From positions 1-64,000 of the forward strand of contig PAAY01000082.1 in NCBI GenBank assembly GCA_002698985.1: DNA of 64,000 bases, read 5' to 3'. This document shows positions 8,456 through 16,659 of this stretch, one piece after another. The position numbers and the translations under genes are program-made. Source of the stretch: Saprospirales bacterium. GTDB taxonomy: Bacteria; Bacteroidota; Bacteroidia; Chitinophagales; Saprospiraceae. The notes beneath the pieces were generated by a model. That model ran no database searches. It was not told the DNA's origin and was given only the letters and a program-made list of their open reading frames with translations. The first letter of the stretch is position 1; each line of letters begins with the position of its first letter.

Positions 8456-9289
8456 ATGCCCATTATCAATACCAAATTCCCGACTGTGAATTACGACGAA
8501 ATTTTTGAAGCCAACCGAGAGCACTGGAACCAGCGTGTACCGGTGCACTTCCAATCTGATTTTTACAATGTCGAAGGTTTTAAAAAGGGAGAATCTTCCC
8601 TGACGGAAATCGAAAGCGAGGCATTGGGCGATGTTTCGGGGAAATCCCTCCTGCACCTGCAATGCCACTTCGGAATGGACACCATGTCCTGGGCCCGAAA
8701 AGGTGCGGTGGTGACGGGTGTGGATTTTGCTCCCGAGGCCATTGCGACGGCAAAAAAGCTGAGTGAAGAGCTGGACATACCGGCCCGCTTTCTTGAAGCG
8801 AATGTTTACGACCTTCCGGAAATACTCGATGAGAAATTTGATATCGTTTTCAGCACTTTCGGAACCATCGTTTGGCTTCCGGATCTGGTTAAATGGGCGG
8901 CAGTGGTTTCAAAATTCTTGAAACCCGGTGGTGTCTTTTACCTCGCCGAATTTCATCCCACTTTCTACCTGTTTGACTTCGACAATGGCAAGGTGAGTTA
9001 CGATTATTTCAATTCCCGCATGTACAAGGAGGAAATCGAAAGATCTTATACCGGCTCCGATGAGACCATTGAAGGAGTGGAGTATTTCTGGAACCACGAC
9101 CTCTCAGAGGTGATTTCTGCTTTGCTCGGTGAGGGTTTGCAATTGCTCGAATTCAAGGAATTTCCTTTTTCCCCGTACAACTGCTTCCCCAACATGGAAG
9201 AGCGTGGCCCCGGCCGCTATGTCTGGACTTTGCCGGGGCATGAAATTCCTCACGTTTACAGTCTAAAAATGGTCAGGCCTTCTTCTTAG
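8456..9289 (+). CDS. Class I SAM-dependent methyltransferase
   Basis: A 277-residue cytoplasmic methyltransferase. The start at 8456 is chosen because the protein there opens on MPIINTKFPTVNYDEIF; the region before it has no similarity to the fold and covers the start of the divergent DUF3467 gene. Motif I is LLHLQCHFGMDTMSWAR (residues 62-78), followed by the acidic strand end GVDFAPEAI and the later FDIVFSTFGTIVWLPDL, as in the Methyltransf_11/25 group. Substrate is unknown. Its 3' end overlaps the 3' end of topA by 17 bp in convergent orientation. Confidence 0.9.
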   Translation: MPIINTKFPTVNYDEIFEANREHWNQRVPVHFQSDFYNVEGFKKGESSLTEIESEALGDVSGKSLLHLQCHFGMDTMSWARKGAVVTGVDFAPEAIATAKKLSEELDIPARFLEANVYDLPEILDEKFDIVFSTFGTIVWLPDLVKWAAVVSKFLKPGGVFYLAEFHPTFYLFDFDNGKVSYDYFNSRMYKEEIERSYTGSDETIEGVEYFWNHDLSEVISALLGEGLQLLEFKEFPFSPYNCFPNMEERGPGRYVWTLPGHEIPHVYSLKMVRPSS

Positions 9290-11801
9290 GCTTGAAAGTG
9301 CCGGGCATGGCATTTTCAATGATCTCTTTGACTTCCTCCAGGGTCATGGCTTCGGCCTGTTCCTGGGTGATGCGTTTGCCATCGATTTTCGGAATGGCAA
9401 TGCTCTTCTTTTTGTACCGGATGAATGGTCCCCAGCGGCCATTTTCAACGGCGATGTTTTCCTCGTCCCACTTGTGTATGTAGCGGTTAGCCTCTTTCTT
9501 GATTTTGGCCTCGATCAGCGCATAAGCGTCATCGAGTGAAAGGTTGGCCGGGTCGTATTTCTTCGGAATGTTGACATACATGTCGTTCCACTTCAGGAAG
9601 GGGCCAAAGCGACCTTTTCCCTTGGTGATGGGCAAACCTTTGTATGTGCCAATGGGCGCATCGGCAGCCTCTTTTTCTTTGATCAGCACAATGGCATCTT
9701 CCAGCGTAACCTCGTGCGGATCTTGGTTGCGAGGGATGGACACGAACTTGTCACCGTATTTTACGAAGGGCCCAAAACGGCCAATGCCGATGGAAACCTC
9801 CTGGTCTTTGTAAGTGCCAAGCGTTTTCGGCAGGGTGAACAGTTTGAGGGCATCCTCCAGGGTGATGGTTTCGATGGTCTGGGAGGTGTTGAGGTTGGCG
9901 TACCGGGGTTTTTCACCTTCGGCCAATTCCTCTGGGATGCCGATTTGCACCGCCGGCTTTCCGAAGCGGGTCATGCGCACGATGATGGTACGACCGCTCT
10001 CGGGGTCTTTGCCCAGAACCCGCTCACCCGTTGCCCGGGCGCTGGTCTCCAATGTTTTTACGACATCCTGGTGGAATGGGAAGTAGAAGTCAGCCACCAT
10101 TTTGTGCCATTCTACTTTTCCTTCGGCAATTTTGTCAAAATCGGCCTCGATTCCGGCAGTGAAGCCGTAGTCCATGATTTTGGAAAAGTTCTGATCGAGG
10201 AAATCGGTGACCACCATGCCCATGTCCGTAGGGAACAGCCTGTTTTTCACGGCGCCGGTGATTTCCGTCTTGGTTTCCTGCTGGATCTTGTCATTGCGGA
10301 GGGTGATTACCTGATAGGCCCGCTCTTCTCCCTCCCGTGATTCCTTCACAACATAGCCACGGTTGGCCTCCATGATCTTGGAAATGGTCGGTGCATAAGT
10401 TGACGGGCGGCCGATGCCAAGTTCTTCCAGTTTGCTCACCAGGCTTGCCTCGGAATAACGAGCTGGCGGCCGTGTGAACCGCTCCAGGGCGGTCATTTCT
10501 TGCAGGTCGAGCTGTTGGCCAACCTTGAGTGGCGGCAGGATTCCTTTTGCGGTTTCTTCCTCCTCATCGTCTTTTGATTCCAGGTAGACTTTCAGAAATC
10601 CGTCGAATTTCAACACTTCACCTTCCGCCTTCAGCAGGGCGTCCGGCTGGGTGCTGATGCCGATATCCACGATGGTTTTTTCGAGCTGTGCCTCCGCCAT
10701 TTGCGAAGCGATGGTACGCTTCCAGATCAGTTCATAAAGCCTTTGCTGGTCCCGGTCGCTGCTGACCTGCTGCCGTTCGATGTAAGTAGGGCGGATGGCT
10801 TCGTGGGCTTCCTGGGCCAGCGCCTTTTTCGATTTGAAGCGACGGGTTTTGACGTAGTTTTTTCCAAACTGCTTTTCGATTTCCTGGGCCAGGGCGGCGA
10901 CGGCCGTTTCGCTCAGGTTGGTCGAATCCGTACGCATATAAGTAATGTGTCCGGCTTCGTAAAGGCGCTGGGCAACCAGCATGGTACGGCTCACGGAAAA
11001 GCCCAGTTTCCGGCTTGCTTCCTGCTGCAAGGTTGAAGTGGTAAAAGGTGCCGGCGGGTTTCTTTTAGTTGGTTTTACTTCAATGTTGTTGATGGTGTAG
11101 GTAGCCCCGATGCACTTTTCGAGGAAATTCTTGGCACCTTCCGGCTCTCTGAATCTCTGGGGTGATTCAGCACTCAGGGTGGTCATGCGGCCATTGGCAG
11201 CAGTCACATTGAACAATGCCGATATTTTGAAAAATGGGGTGGGGGTGTAGGCGTTGATTTCCCGCTCTCTTTCGACGATGAGCTTAACAGCCACAGATTG
11301 AACGCGACCGGCCGAGAGTTTGCCTTTTACTTTTTTCCAAAGCAGTTCTGAGAGCTCATAACCCACCAGGCGGTCCAGTATCCTTCTGGCCTGTTGGGCA
11401 TCAACCAGAAACAAGTCCAGCAACCTGGGGTTCTGGATGGCCTGCAGAATGGCAGGTTTGGTAATTTCGTTGAAGACGATGCGCTTGGTATTCTTGGCAT
11501 CGAGACCCAGAACCTCGGCGAGGTGCCATGAAATGGCTTCCCCCTCGCGGTCTTCATCTGTTGCAAGCCATACTTCGTCAACCTTTTTGACCCAGTCTTT
11601 GAGTTCTTTGACGACTTTCTTCTTGTCGGCGGGAATCTCGTATTTCGGTTTGAAATCGTGTTCAACATCAACCCCAATGTCGCCTTTCGGCAAGTCACGG
11701 ATGTGTCCGTAGCTGGATTTTACTACGAAGTCCTTTCCGAGGAATTTTTCAATGGTCTTGGCTTTGGCGGGAGACTCTACAATGAGAAGATTCTTGGGCA
11801 T
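9273..11801 (-). CDS. topA: DNA topoisomerase I (type IA)
   Basis: Relaxes negative supercoils through a transient 5'-phosphotyrosine link. It has 842 residues. The N-terminal TOPRIM domain (LLIVESPAKAKTIEKFLG to DEDREGEAISWHLAEVL) is followed by the cap and gate domains with active-site Tyr288 in ITYMRTDSTN. The C-terminal part after about residue 600 has no four-cysteine zinc fingers. Instead it carries repeated Topo_C-type modules recognisable by IGRFGPFVKYGD, GKGRFGPFLKWND and NGRWGPFIRYKK, as is usual in Bacteroidota. The last residues are Lys-rich. A promoter element lies about 90 nt upstream. Confidence 0.97.
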   Translation of the reverse strand: MPKNLLIVESPAKAKTIEKFLGKDFVVKSSYGHIRDLPKGDIGVDVEHDFKPKYEIPADKKKVVKELKDWVKKVDEVWLATDEDREGEAISWHLAEVLGLDAKNTKRIVFNEITKPAILQAIQNPRLLDLFLVDAQQARRILDRLVGYELSELLWKKVKGKLSAGRVQSVAVKLIVEREREINAYTPTPFFKISALFNVTAANGRMTTLSAESPQRFREPEGAKNFLEKCIGATYTINNIEVKPTKRNPPAPFTTSTLQQEASRKLGFSVSRTMLVAQRLYEAGHITYMRTDSTNLSETAVAALAQEIEKQFGKNYVKTRRFKSKKALAQEAHEAIRPTYIERQQVSSDRDQQRLYELIWKRTIASQMAEAQLEKTIVDIGISTQPDALLKAEGEVLKFDGFLKVYLESKDDEEEETAKGILPPLKVGQQLDLQEMTALERFTRPPARYSEASLVSKLEELGIGRPSTYAPTISKIMEANRGYVVKESREGEERAYQVITLRNDKIQQETKTEITGAVKNRLFPTDMGMVVTDFLDQNFSKIMDYGFTAGIEADFDKIAEGKVEWHKMVADFYFPFHQDVVKTLETSARATGERVLGKDPESGRTIIVRMTRFGKPAVQIGIPEELAEGEKPRYANLNTSQTIETITLEDALKLFTLPKTLGTYKDQEVSIGIGRFGPFVKYGDKFVSIPRNQDPHEVTLEDAIVLIKEKEAADAPIGTYKGLPITKGKGRFGPFLKWNDMYVNIPKKYDPANLSLDDAYALIEAKIKKEANRYIHKWDEENIAVENGRWGPFIRYKKKSIAIPKIDGKRITQEQAEAMTLEEVKEIIENAMPGTFKPKKKA

Positions 11802-11892
11802 ATTATGTGGTACTTGATGGTATCAGTGAGCGAGAGAGAGATTGGTTTGAATGATTGAAGCACGGGGTACTCCGCTAATCGAATTCTGGCCG

Positions 11893-11900
11893 CAAAAGTA
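11893..11900 (-). promoter_or_regulatory. -7 element for topA
   Basis: On the minus strand this reads TACTTTTG, matching the Bacteroidota -7 consensus TAnnTTTG. It would give a leader of roughly 85 nt before topA. No well-placed -33 TTG is seen. Confidence 0.5.
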
Positions 11901-11981
11901 TAAATTTTGAGAAACGGCACTCATCCAACGGGAATTTGGGTATAAAATCCCAAAAGGGTACGTTGCTGTTGCGGCCTTGTT

Positions 11982-12503
11982 TCAATTGCCGTTTTCGGCC
12001 TTCTGTTCTTTCGGAACTTTTCTTTTCTCTTCGTAAATGATGACGCCCTTTTTCCTTCTTTCCGCTTTTCTGGCTTCTTCCTGTGCCGCTATGTCTTCGA
12101 GCAATTCTTTGATGCCCAATTCCTTTTTGTTCAGGCTCCGGTGATACACCCGGATCAGGAACATACACATATCGTCAGGGTGGTGGATGCCCATGTTTTG
12201 AAGGTGAACCGAGAGCCGGCTGCCATCGTACAGAGACCAGTTGTGTGTCATCCACCTGCCCAGGCTGAAAAACAGCTTGTGAACGGCCTGTTCTTCATCC
12301 ATGGCTTTGAATTTCGCTTTGGACTCTTTGTCTATCAGCTTGTTGAGCTGAAGAAGGGCGTCATTGACATCCTTTGGGATGTAAACCCCGTAAAGCACCT
12401 CCTGCTGGATGCGCCATTGGTATTTCTCCTCGTAAGGGTCTGTGGTCTGGCAGAACACAAGCAGGGTATAAAACACGAAAAATGTGCTAAGGAAGATTCT
12501 CAT
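11982..12503 (-). CDS. Secreted DUF6794-like protein
   Basis: A 173-residue protein with a signal peptide (MRIFLSTFFVFYTLLVFCQ). The mature N-terminus contains YIPKDVNDALLQLNKLID, the pattern I associate with DUF6794 proteins; the next part, with FSLGRWMTHNWSLYDGSRL, also fits. The last 45 residues are a strongly charged Glu/Lys/Arg tail. Function is unknown. It is convergent with nothing close and starts 148 nt from the divergent dehydrogenase gene. Confidence 0.75.
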   Translation of the reverse strand: MRIFLSTFFVFYTLLVFCQTTDPYEEKYQWRIQQEVLYGVYIPKDVNDALLQLNKLIDKESKAKFKAMDEEQAVHKLFFSLGRWMTHNWSLYDGSRLSVHLQNMGIHHPDDMCMFLIRVYHRSLNKKELGIKELLEDIAAQEEARKAERRKKGVIIYEEKRKVPKEQKAENGN

Positions 12504-12610
12504 TTGCCGGGTTTAGTGCAAGGTGCAACTCTGCAAAGTTCACTCTTATTGTCTTCTCTCCAAACGGGGTTTTCCAAAAGTTGTGCAAACCGGAACATTT
12601 GGAGTCTGGT

Positions 12611-12618
12611 TAAGTTTG
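12611..12618 (+). promoter_or_regulatory. -7 element for the hydroxyacid dehydrogenase
   Basis: TAAGTTTG matches TAnnTTTG and lies 33 nt before the ATG at 12651, giving a leader of about 27 nt. Confidence 0.5.
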
Positions 12619-12650
12619 CCTCCTTTTACCAGAACACCAAACATTGCTCC

Positions 12651-13598
12651 ATGAAACATAAGGTGCTTTTTATTGACAGGCCGCACGAAGTCCTTTACCA
12701 ATCCCTTGCGGAACAGGGTTTCGAAATTGATGAAGATTTTCAATCTGATGCCCGGCAGATCAGCCGGCGGCTCGGCAACTACACGGGGCTGGTATTGCGC
12801 AGCCGCATTTCCATCGATTCTGAATTTCTGGAAAATGCGGTGAACCTCAGGTTTATAGCACGAGAAGGGGTGGGCCTCGAACACATTGACCTCGAAGCCT
12901 GTAAGGCCAAAGGAATTGAAGTGCTTTATTCTCCTGAAGGTAGTCGGGACACCGTTGCGGAGCATGCATTGGGCATGCTGCTTTGCCTGATGAACAAGCT
13001 CAACAGGGCCGATTACCAGGTTCGGCAACGCCAATGGAACCGGGAACCAAACCGGGGCGTGGAACTCAAAGGCAAAACCGTCGGAATACTCGGTTACGGA
13101 AACATGGGGTCCGCTTTTGCGCAGCGACTGAAAGGCTTTGAGGTGGAAGTGATTGCCTACGATAAATACAAAACCGGCTATGCAGATGAAAACGCCAGAG
13201 AGGTGGGCTTGGAAGAGTTGTTTGCCAGAAGCGAAGTACTCAGTTTGCACATCCCGTACATGACCGCCAATCATTACTTCGTGAATGGGGAATTTTTGGA
13301 TCGCTTCGCAAAACCTATTTACCTCGTCAACACAGCACGGGGGCTCGTGCTCAATACCGCAGATCTTGTGGAGAGATTAAAATCTGGAAAAGTGCTGGGT
13401 GCAGCACTGGATGTGCTGGAATACGAGGAGAGTTCTTTTGACAAATTCAAGCTGGAAGAGTTACCTGAGGATTTCAACTACCTGTGCAAGGCTGACAATG
13501 TGGTATTGACGCCGCACATAGCGGGCTGGAGTTTTGAAAGCAAGCGCAAACATTCGGAGGTGCTGGCTGAAAAAATCCGGGCCTTGCAAATCCAATAA
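12651..13598 (+). CDS. D-isomer-specific 2-hydroxyacid dehydrogenase
   Basis: NAD-dependent oxidoreductase of 315 residues. The start at 12651 opens on the first strand (MKHKVLFIDRPHE); in-frame sequence further upstream is antisense to the DUF6794-like gene and is not expected to be coding. The catalytic domain has the usual IAREGVGLEHIDLEA; the Rossmann motif is GKTVGILGYGNMGSAFA; the catalytic set is visible as NTARGLVLN (Arg), the Glu region near DVLEYEE, and the His in TPHIAGWS. The long insert after DVLEYEE (SSFDKFKLEELPEDFNYL) is unusual relative to phosphoglycerate dehydrogenase. Substrate cannot be assigned. Its stop codon abuts that of the convergent DedA gene. Confidence 0.88.
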   Translation: MKHKVLFIDRPHEVLYQSLAEQGFEIDEDFQSDARQISRRLGNYTGLVLRSRISIDSEFLENAVNLRFIAREGVGLEHIDLEACKAKGIEVLYSPEGSRDTVAEHALGMLLCLMNKLNRADYQVRQRQWNREPNRGVELKGKTVGILGYGNMGSAFAQRLKGFEVEVIAYDKYKTGYADENAREVGLEELFARSEVLSLHIPYMTANHYFVNGEFLDRFAKPIYLVNTARGLVLNTADLVERLKSGKVLGAALDVLEYEESSFDKFKLEELPEDFNYLCKADNVVLTPHIAGWSFESKRKHSEVLAEKIRALQIQ

Positions 13599-14258
13599 TT
13601 ACGAAGATGGATTACCGGCTTTGGCCTCTTTTGATTTTATCCGGGCTTTGATAGCCGTTGTAATGACTGGAATGATGGTAATCACGATAAGGAAGAAAAC
13701 AATCAGGGAGATGTTCTTTTGAACCCATTCGATCTGGCCGAAGAAATAGCCCAGGGCACTAAAGCTTACCACCCAGGCAAAACCTCCCCAGAAAGTGTAA
13801 TTCAAAAATTTGCTGCGGGTCATTTTGCTCAAGCCTGCAACAAATGGAACGAATGTCCTGAATACCGGAAGAAAGCGGCTCAGAATCACCGCTTTTTGGC
13901 CATGTTTTTCAAAAAACTCGTGGGTCTGATCCAGGTAGCTTTTGTTGATCCATCGAATCTTCCCCACATCGATGACTTTTCTGCTTAAGTACAACCCGAT
14001 GTGGTAATTTACGGTGTTGCCAAGAAATGCAGCGATTATCATTAAAACCACTGCCACCCAGATATTCAAAGCACCGGTGCTGGCTATCACACCGACTGTG
14101 AAAATGAAACCATCGCCTGGCAAAAAGGGGAGCACAACAAATCCGGTCTCACCAAAGATGATCAGGAACAACAGGGCATAAATCCATGCACCATAAATGG
14201 CTACCCACTCGAGCAGGTATTTATCGGTGTGAAGAATGAAATCGATGATCTCAGCCAT
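13599..14258 (-). CDS. DedA-family membrane protein
   Basis: A 219-residue integral membrane protein (SNARE-associated/VTT domain). DedA proteins support lipid carrier recycling and membrane homeostasis. Signs are the FGETGFVVLPFLPGDGFIF motif, the re-entrant and helical segments after it, the central FFEKHGQKAVILSRFLPVFRTFVPFVAG with the conserved F/GxRxxP region, and the final helices. The start at 14258 (MAEIIDFILH) fits the family N-terminus; longer readings would overlap the upstream lipoprotein and its terminator. It lies on the same strand as that lipoprotein but beyond a strong terminator. Confidence 0.93.
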   Translation of the reverse strand: MAEIIDFILHTDKYLLEWVAIYGAWIYALLFLIIFGETGFVVLPFLPGDGFIFTVGVIASTGALNIWVAVVLMIIAAFLGNTVNYHIGLYLSRKVIDVGKIRWINKSYLDQTHEFFEKHGQKAVILSRFLPVFRTFVPFVAGLSKMTRSKFLNYTFWGGFAWVVSFSALGYFFGQIEWVQKNISLIVFFLIVITIIPVITTAIKARIKSKEAKAGNPSS

Positions 14259-14389
14259 GAGATTTTGGTATAGGTTAGTAGAGCCGGCGTGTCGATGAGC
14301 TCCTGTCAGTAAAAAATCGGGCGGCAAATGTATAAAAACAAACAGAGCATAAACGGCCACTCGGCTTAATGGTTGAAAAGGGGCCAAAT

Positions 14390-14425
14390 AAAAAAGGCAG
14401 CCTTCTTTCGAAGACCACCTTTTTT
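14390..14425 (-). terminator. Terminator of the small lipoprotein gene
   Basis: On the minus strand a 16-pair stem with three G-U wobbles closes on a GAAA tetraloop and ends in a six-U run. The wobble pairs work only in the minus-strand RNA, which fixes its orientation. Confidence 0.85.
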
Positions 14426-14442
14426 CGGTTGCTAAAAGCTCA

Positions 14443-14667
14443 TTACTGAGCTTGCGTGGTGTCTGTTGTGGCTTCATTGGAAGCCTCTTGCTCGTCAGTT
14501 GCCTGTTCTTCGGCTGGAGCTTGTTCCTCATTGGTCATCTCCTCGGCTGGAGCGGCCTGCTCAGTGTTTTCTTCGTTTTGAGCGTTGCTGGCATCGTTCC
14601 GGCAGGAGGTGAATGCAACAGAGACAGCCAAAAGTGCAATGGCGAAAATGCTGAGAATCCTTTTCAT
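14443..14667 (-). CDS. Small acidic lipoprotein
   Basis: A 74-residue protein with a signal peptide and a lipobox (VAFTSC, lipidated Cys near residue 22). The mature 52 residues are almost wholly Glu, Ala, Gln, Asn, Thr and Asp with repeated AEE/EEQ blocks and no hydrophobic core, so probably disordered. Small lipoproteins of this composition are common in Bacteroidota, with no known function. It has its own -7 element (14705-14712) and its own terminator, so it is a complete single-gene unit. Confidence 0.85.
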   Translation of the reverse strand: MKRILSIFAIALLAVSVAFTSCRNDASNAQNEENTEQAAPAEEMTNEEQAPAEEQATDEQEASNEATTDTTQAQ

Positions 14668-14704
14668 AGTTTCAAAGTTTTTGTTGGTAAATGTTGTGAG
14701 ACTT

Positions 14705-14712
14705 CAAAAGTA
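14705..14712 (-). promoter_or_regulatory. -7 element for the small lipoprotein
   Basis: Reads TACTTTTG on the minus strand, 38 nt before the ATG. It matches TAnnTTTG. Confidence 0.55.
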
Positions 14713-14981
14713 ACAGTCGTGCAAATCGAAAATGTTCGATTGCTTCTTGAATTTCATTTGGTTGGGAATGATCGAGCGGGTCAATCATAAAATTTTGAAA
14801 AGTCGGGTCTTATCTGGGGAAAATTGCTTCGGGTGGCTGTTGGTTGTTGATTGTTCAGGATGTCAAAATGCACCGCAATTTTACATAATAAGTCTTTGTC
14901 TTCCAAAAGACAGTGACAAATTCCACATCTTCATGAAAAACTGAAAATGAATGAAGTATAGATTCCGAAGAGGAGATAAGG

Positions 14982-16640
14982 TCACCCGCGTTTCTGCAAT
15001 AATTTTTCTATCGCTGACAGTGAATATGCACTCAGGCAGCTGGAGGCATCCAACCCGCCCTTCCTGGCAGCGTACACGCCGTATTTGATGTGCTCGATAC
15101 CCCCGGTACTGTGCGCGTCAGGATTGATGGAGATCATCACACCTTTTTCAAGGGCGTAGGGTATCCAGGTCCAGTCTAGGTCGAGGCGGTAAGGGTTGGC
15201 ATTGAGCTCGATGATGACCCCGTGTTCGGCGCAGGCATCGATGATGGCCTTGTGGTCAACCGGATATCCTTCCCTCGACAACAAGAGCCTGCCGGTTGGG
15301 TGACCGAGAATGGTGGTGTAAGGGTTTCTGATAGCCTCGAGCAACCGTTGAGTGGCCTTCTCTTTGTCCATCCGCAAGTTGGAGTGAACGGAAGCAATGA
15401 CGAGGTCAAACTTTGCCAGAACCTCGTCTTCGTAATCCAGTGAGCCGTCGTTCAGGATATCTGACTCGATGCTTTTGAAGATTTTGAATGGTGCAAGCCT
15501 GGCGTTCAGTTCATCGACCTCTTTCCATTGCTGTTCCAGCCTATCCTCTTTTAGGCCGTTGGCATAAAAGGCTGATTTTGAGTGGTCGGAAATTACCAGG
15601 TACTCATAGCCCAGTTCGATGCACTTTTGGGCCATTTCCTCGAGGCTGTTGATGCCATCGCTGTAGGTGGAGTGGGAGTGTATAACGCCTTTTATATCAC
15701 CGGTTTCGATGAGTATCGGCAAGCTGTTTTGCGAAGCGAGGTGTAAAAAATGAGGATCGCTGCGCAACTCCGGTTCAATGAAAGGCAGGCCTGCCATTTC
15801 AAATACCTGTTTTTCTTCAGCCAGGTTTTTGAAATTCTTGTCCTTAAAGGCTTCGACGAATTGTTTGAGGAAATCAGCTGTGGCGGTGTAGAGGAATTGT
15901 TTGCTGCCAAATTCATCCGGGGCGCAGGTGTAAACCATCACTGTAGTTTCCTGTTCCGGGGTTTTGGCGCGGTAGGCAGGCTGGTTTTCTTCGTCAAAAT
16001 GGAGTTCTTCGAGAAAGGCTTCCAGCGCAGGTTGGCCGGCTACCAATAGCTCAATTCCTGGCAAAACCGGGTCTTTTCTCCGGATGGCTCCCGTCAGTTC
16101 AATTCTCAATCCGGGATTTGCCGTTTTGAATTTTTCAAGCAATTGAAGCGCCTCGTCTTCGATACTGGCGTACAGGTAAGAGCCTTTGGATTTTTCGTAG
16201 TAGGCCAGCTTTTTCTTCAGGTCTTCCTGGGTTTTCAGCCCAAAGCCTTTCAACTCGACGAGCCTGTTTTCATTGCAGGCATACAGCAGCTCACCCACCG
16301 ATTCGGCGCCCAATTCCTTCCACAATACACGTACCTTTTTGGGGCCAATACCCGGTACTTTCAGAATTTCCCGCACGCCTTCCGGAGTCAGGGTCTCGTA
16401 CTTCTGAATGGTTTTCAACGTCCCGGTCTCGGTCAGCTCTACAATCTTGCTGCTGATGGCTTTGCCGATACCTTTCAGTTGAGACAATTCCGACTCGCTG
16501 AGTCCTTCCAATGGAGTGGGCCATTTTCTGATCAGGAGGTAGGCATTCCTGTAGGATCTGATTTTGAATGGATTCTCCTGGTGGAGTTCCATCAGGTCTG
16601 CCAGGTATTTGAAAGCGTTGGCGATTTCTTTATTCGTCAT
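14982..16640 (-). CDS. polX: PolX-family protein with intact PHP domain and degenerate polymerase site
   Basis: A 552-residue member of the bacterial PolX family (HhH, polymerase-beta-like and PHP domains). The start at 16640 (MTNKEIANAFKYLADLMELH) is the family N-terminus. Helix-hairpin-helix motifs appear at LKGIGKAISSKIVEL and VPGIGPKKVRVLW. Where active PolX enzymes have GxxRR followed by a DxD pair, this protein has GAIRRKDPVLPGIELLV, so both metal-binding aspartates appear replaced (GIE). The PHP domain is complete: HSHSTYSDG, VISDHS, IESDIL, ASVHS, LGHPTG and NPDAH supply the expected metal ligands. The likely remaining activity is a PHP 3'-5' exonuclease or phosphoesterase in DNA repair. 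It lies 19 nt after the saccharopine-dehydrogenase-like gene on the same strand. Confidence 0.9.
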   Translation of the reverse strand: MTNKEIANAFKYLADLMELHQENPFKIRSYRNAYLLIRKWPTPLEGLSESELSQLKGIGKAISSKIVELTETGTLKTIQKYETLTPEGVREILKVPGIGPKKVRVLWKELGAESVGELLYACNENRLVELKGFGLKTQEDLKKKLAYYEKSKGSYLYASIEDEALQLLEKFKTANPGLRIELTGAIRRKDPVLPGIELLVAGQPALEAFLEELHFDEENQPAYRAKTPEQETTVMVYTCAPDEFGSKQFLYTATADFLKQFVEAFKDKNFKNLAEEKQVFEMAGLPFIEPELRSDPHFLHLASQNSLPILIETGDIKGVIHSHSTYSDGINSLEEMAQKCIELGYEYLVISDHSKSAFYANGLKEDRLEQQWKEVDELNARLAPFKIFKSIESDILNDGSLDYEDEVLAKFDLVIASVHSNLRMDKEKATQRLLEAIRNPYTTILGHPTGRLLLSREGYPVDHKAIIDACAEHGVIIELNANPYRLDLDWTWIPYALEKGVMISINPDAHSTGGIEHIKYGVYAARKGGLDASSCLSAYSLSAIEKLLQKRG

Positions 16641-16659
16641 TGCGGAATGTTGGATAAGG

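Noticed and set aside
12141-12650. In-frame upstream extension of the hydroxyacid dehydrogenase
   Set aside because: It is antisense to the DUF6794-like gene and does not resemble the dehydrogenase fold; the protein is complete from 12651.
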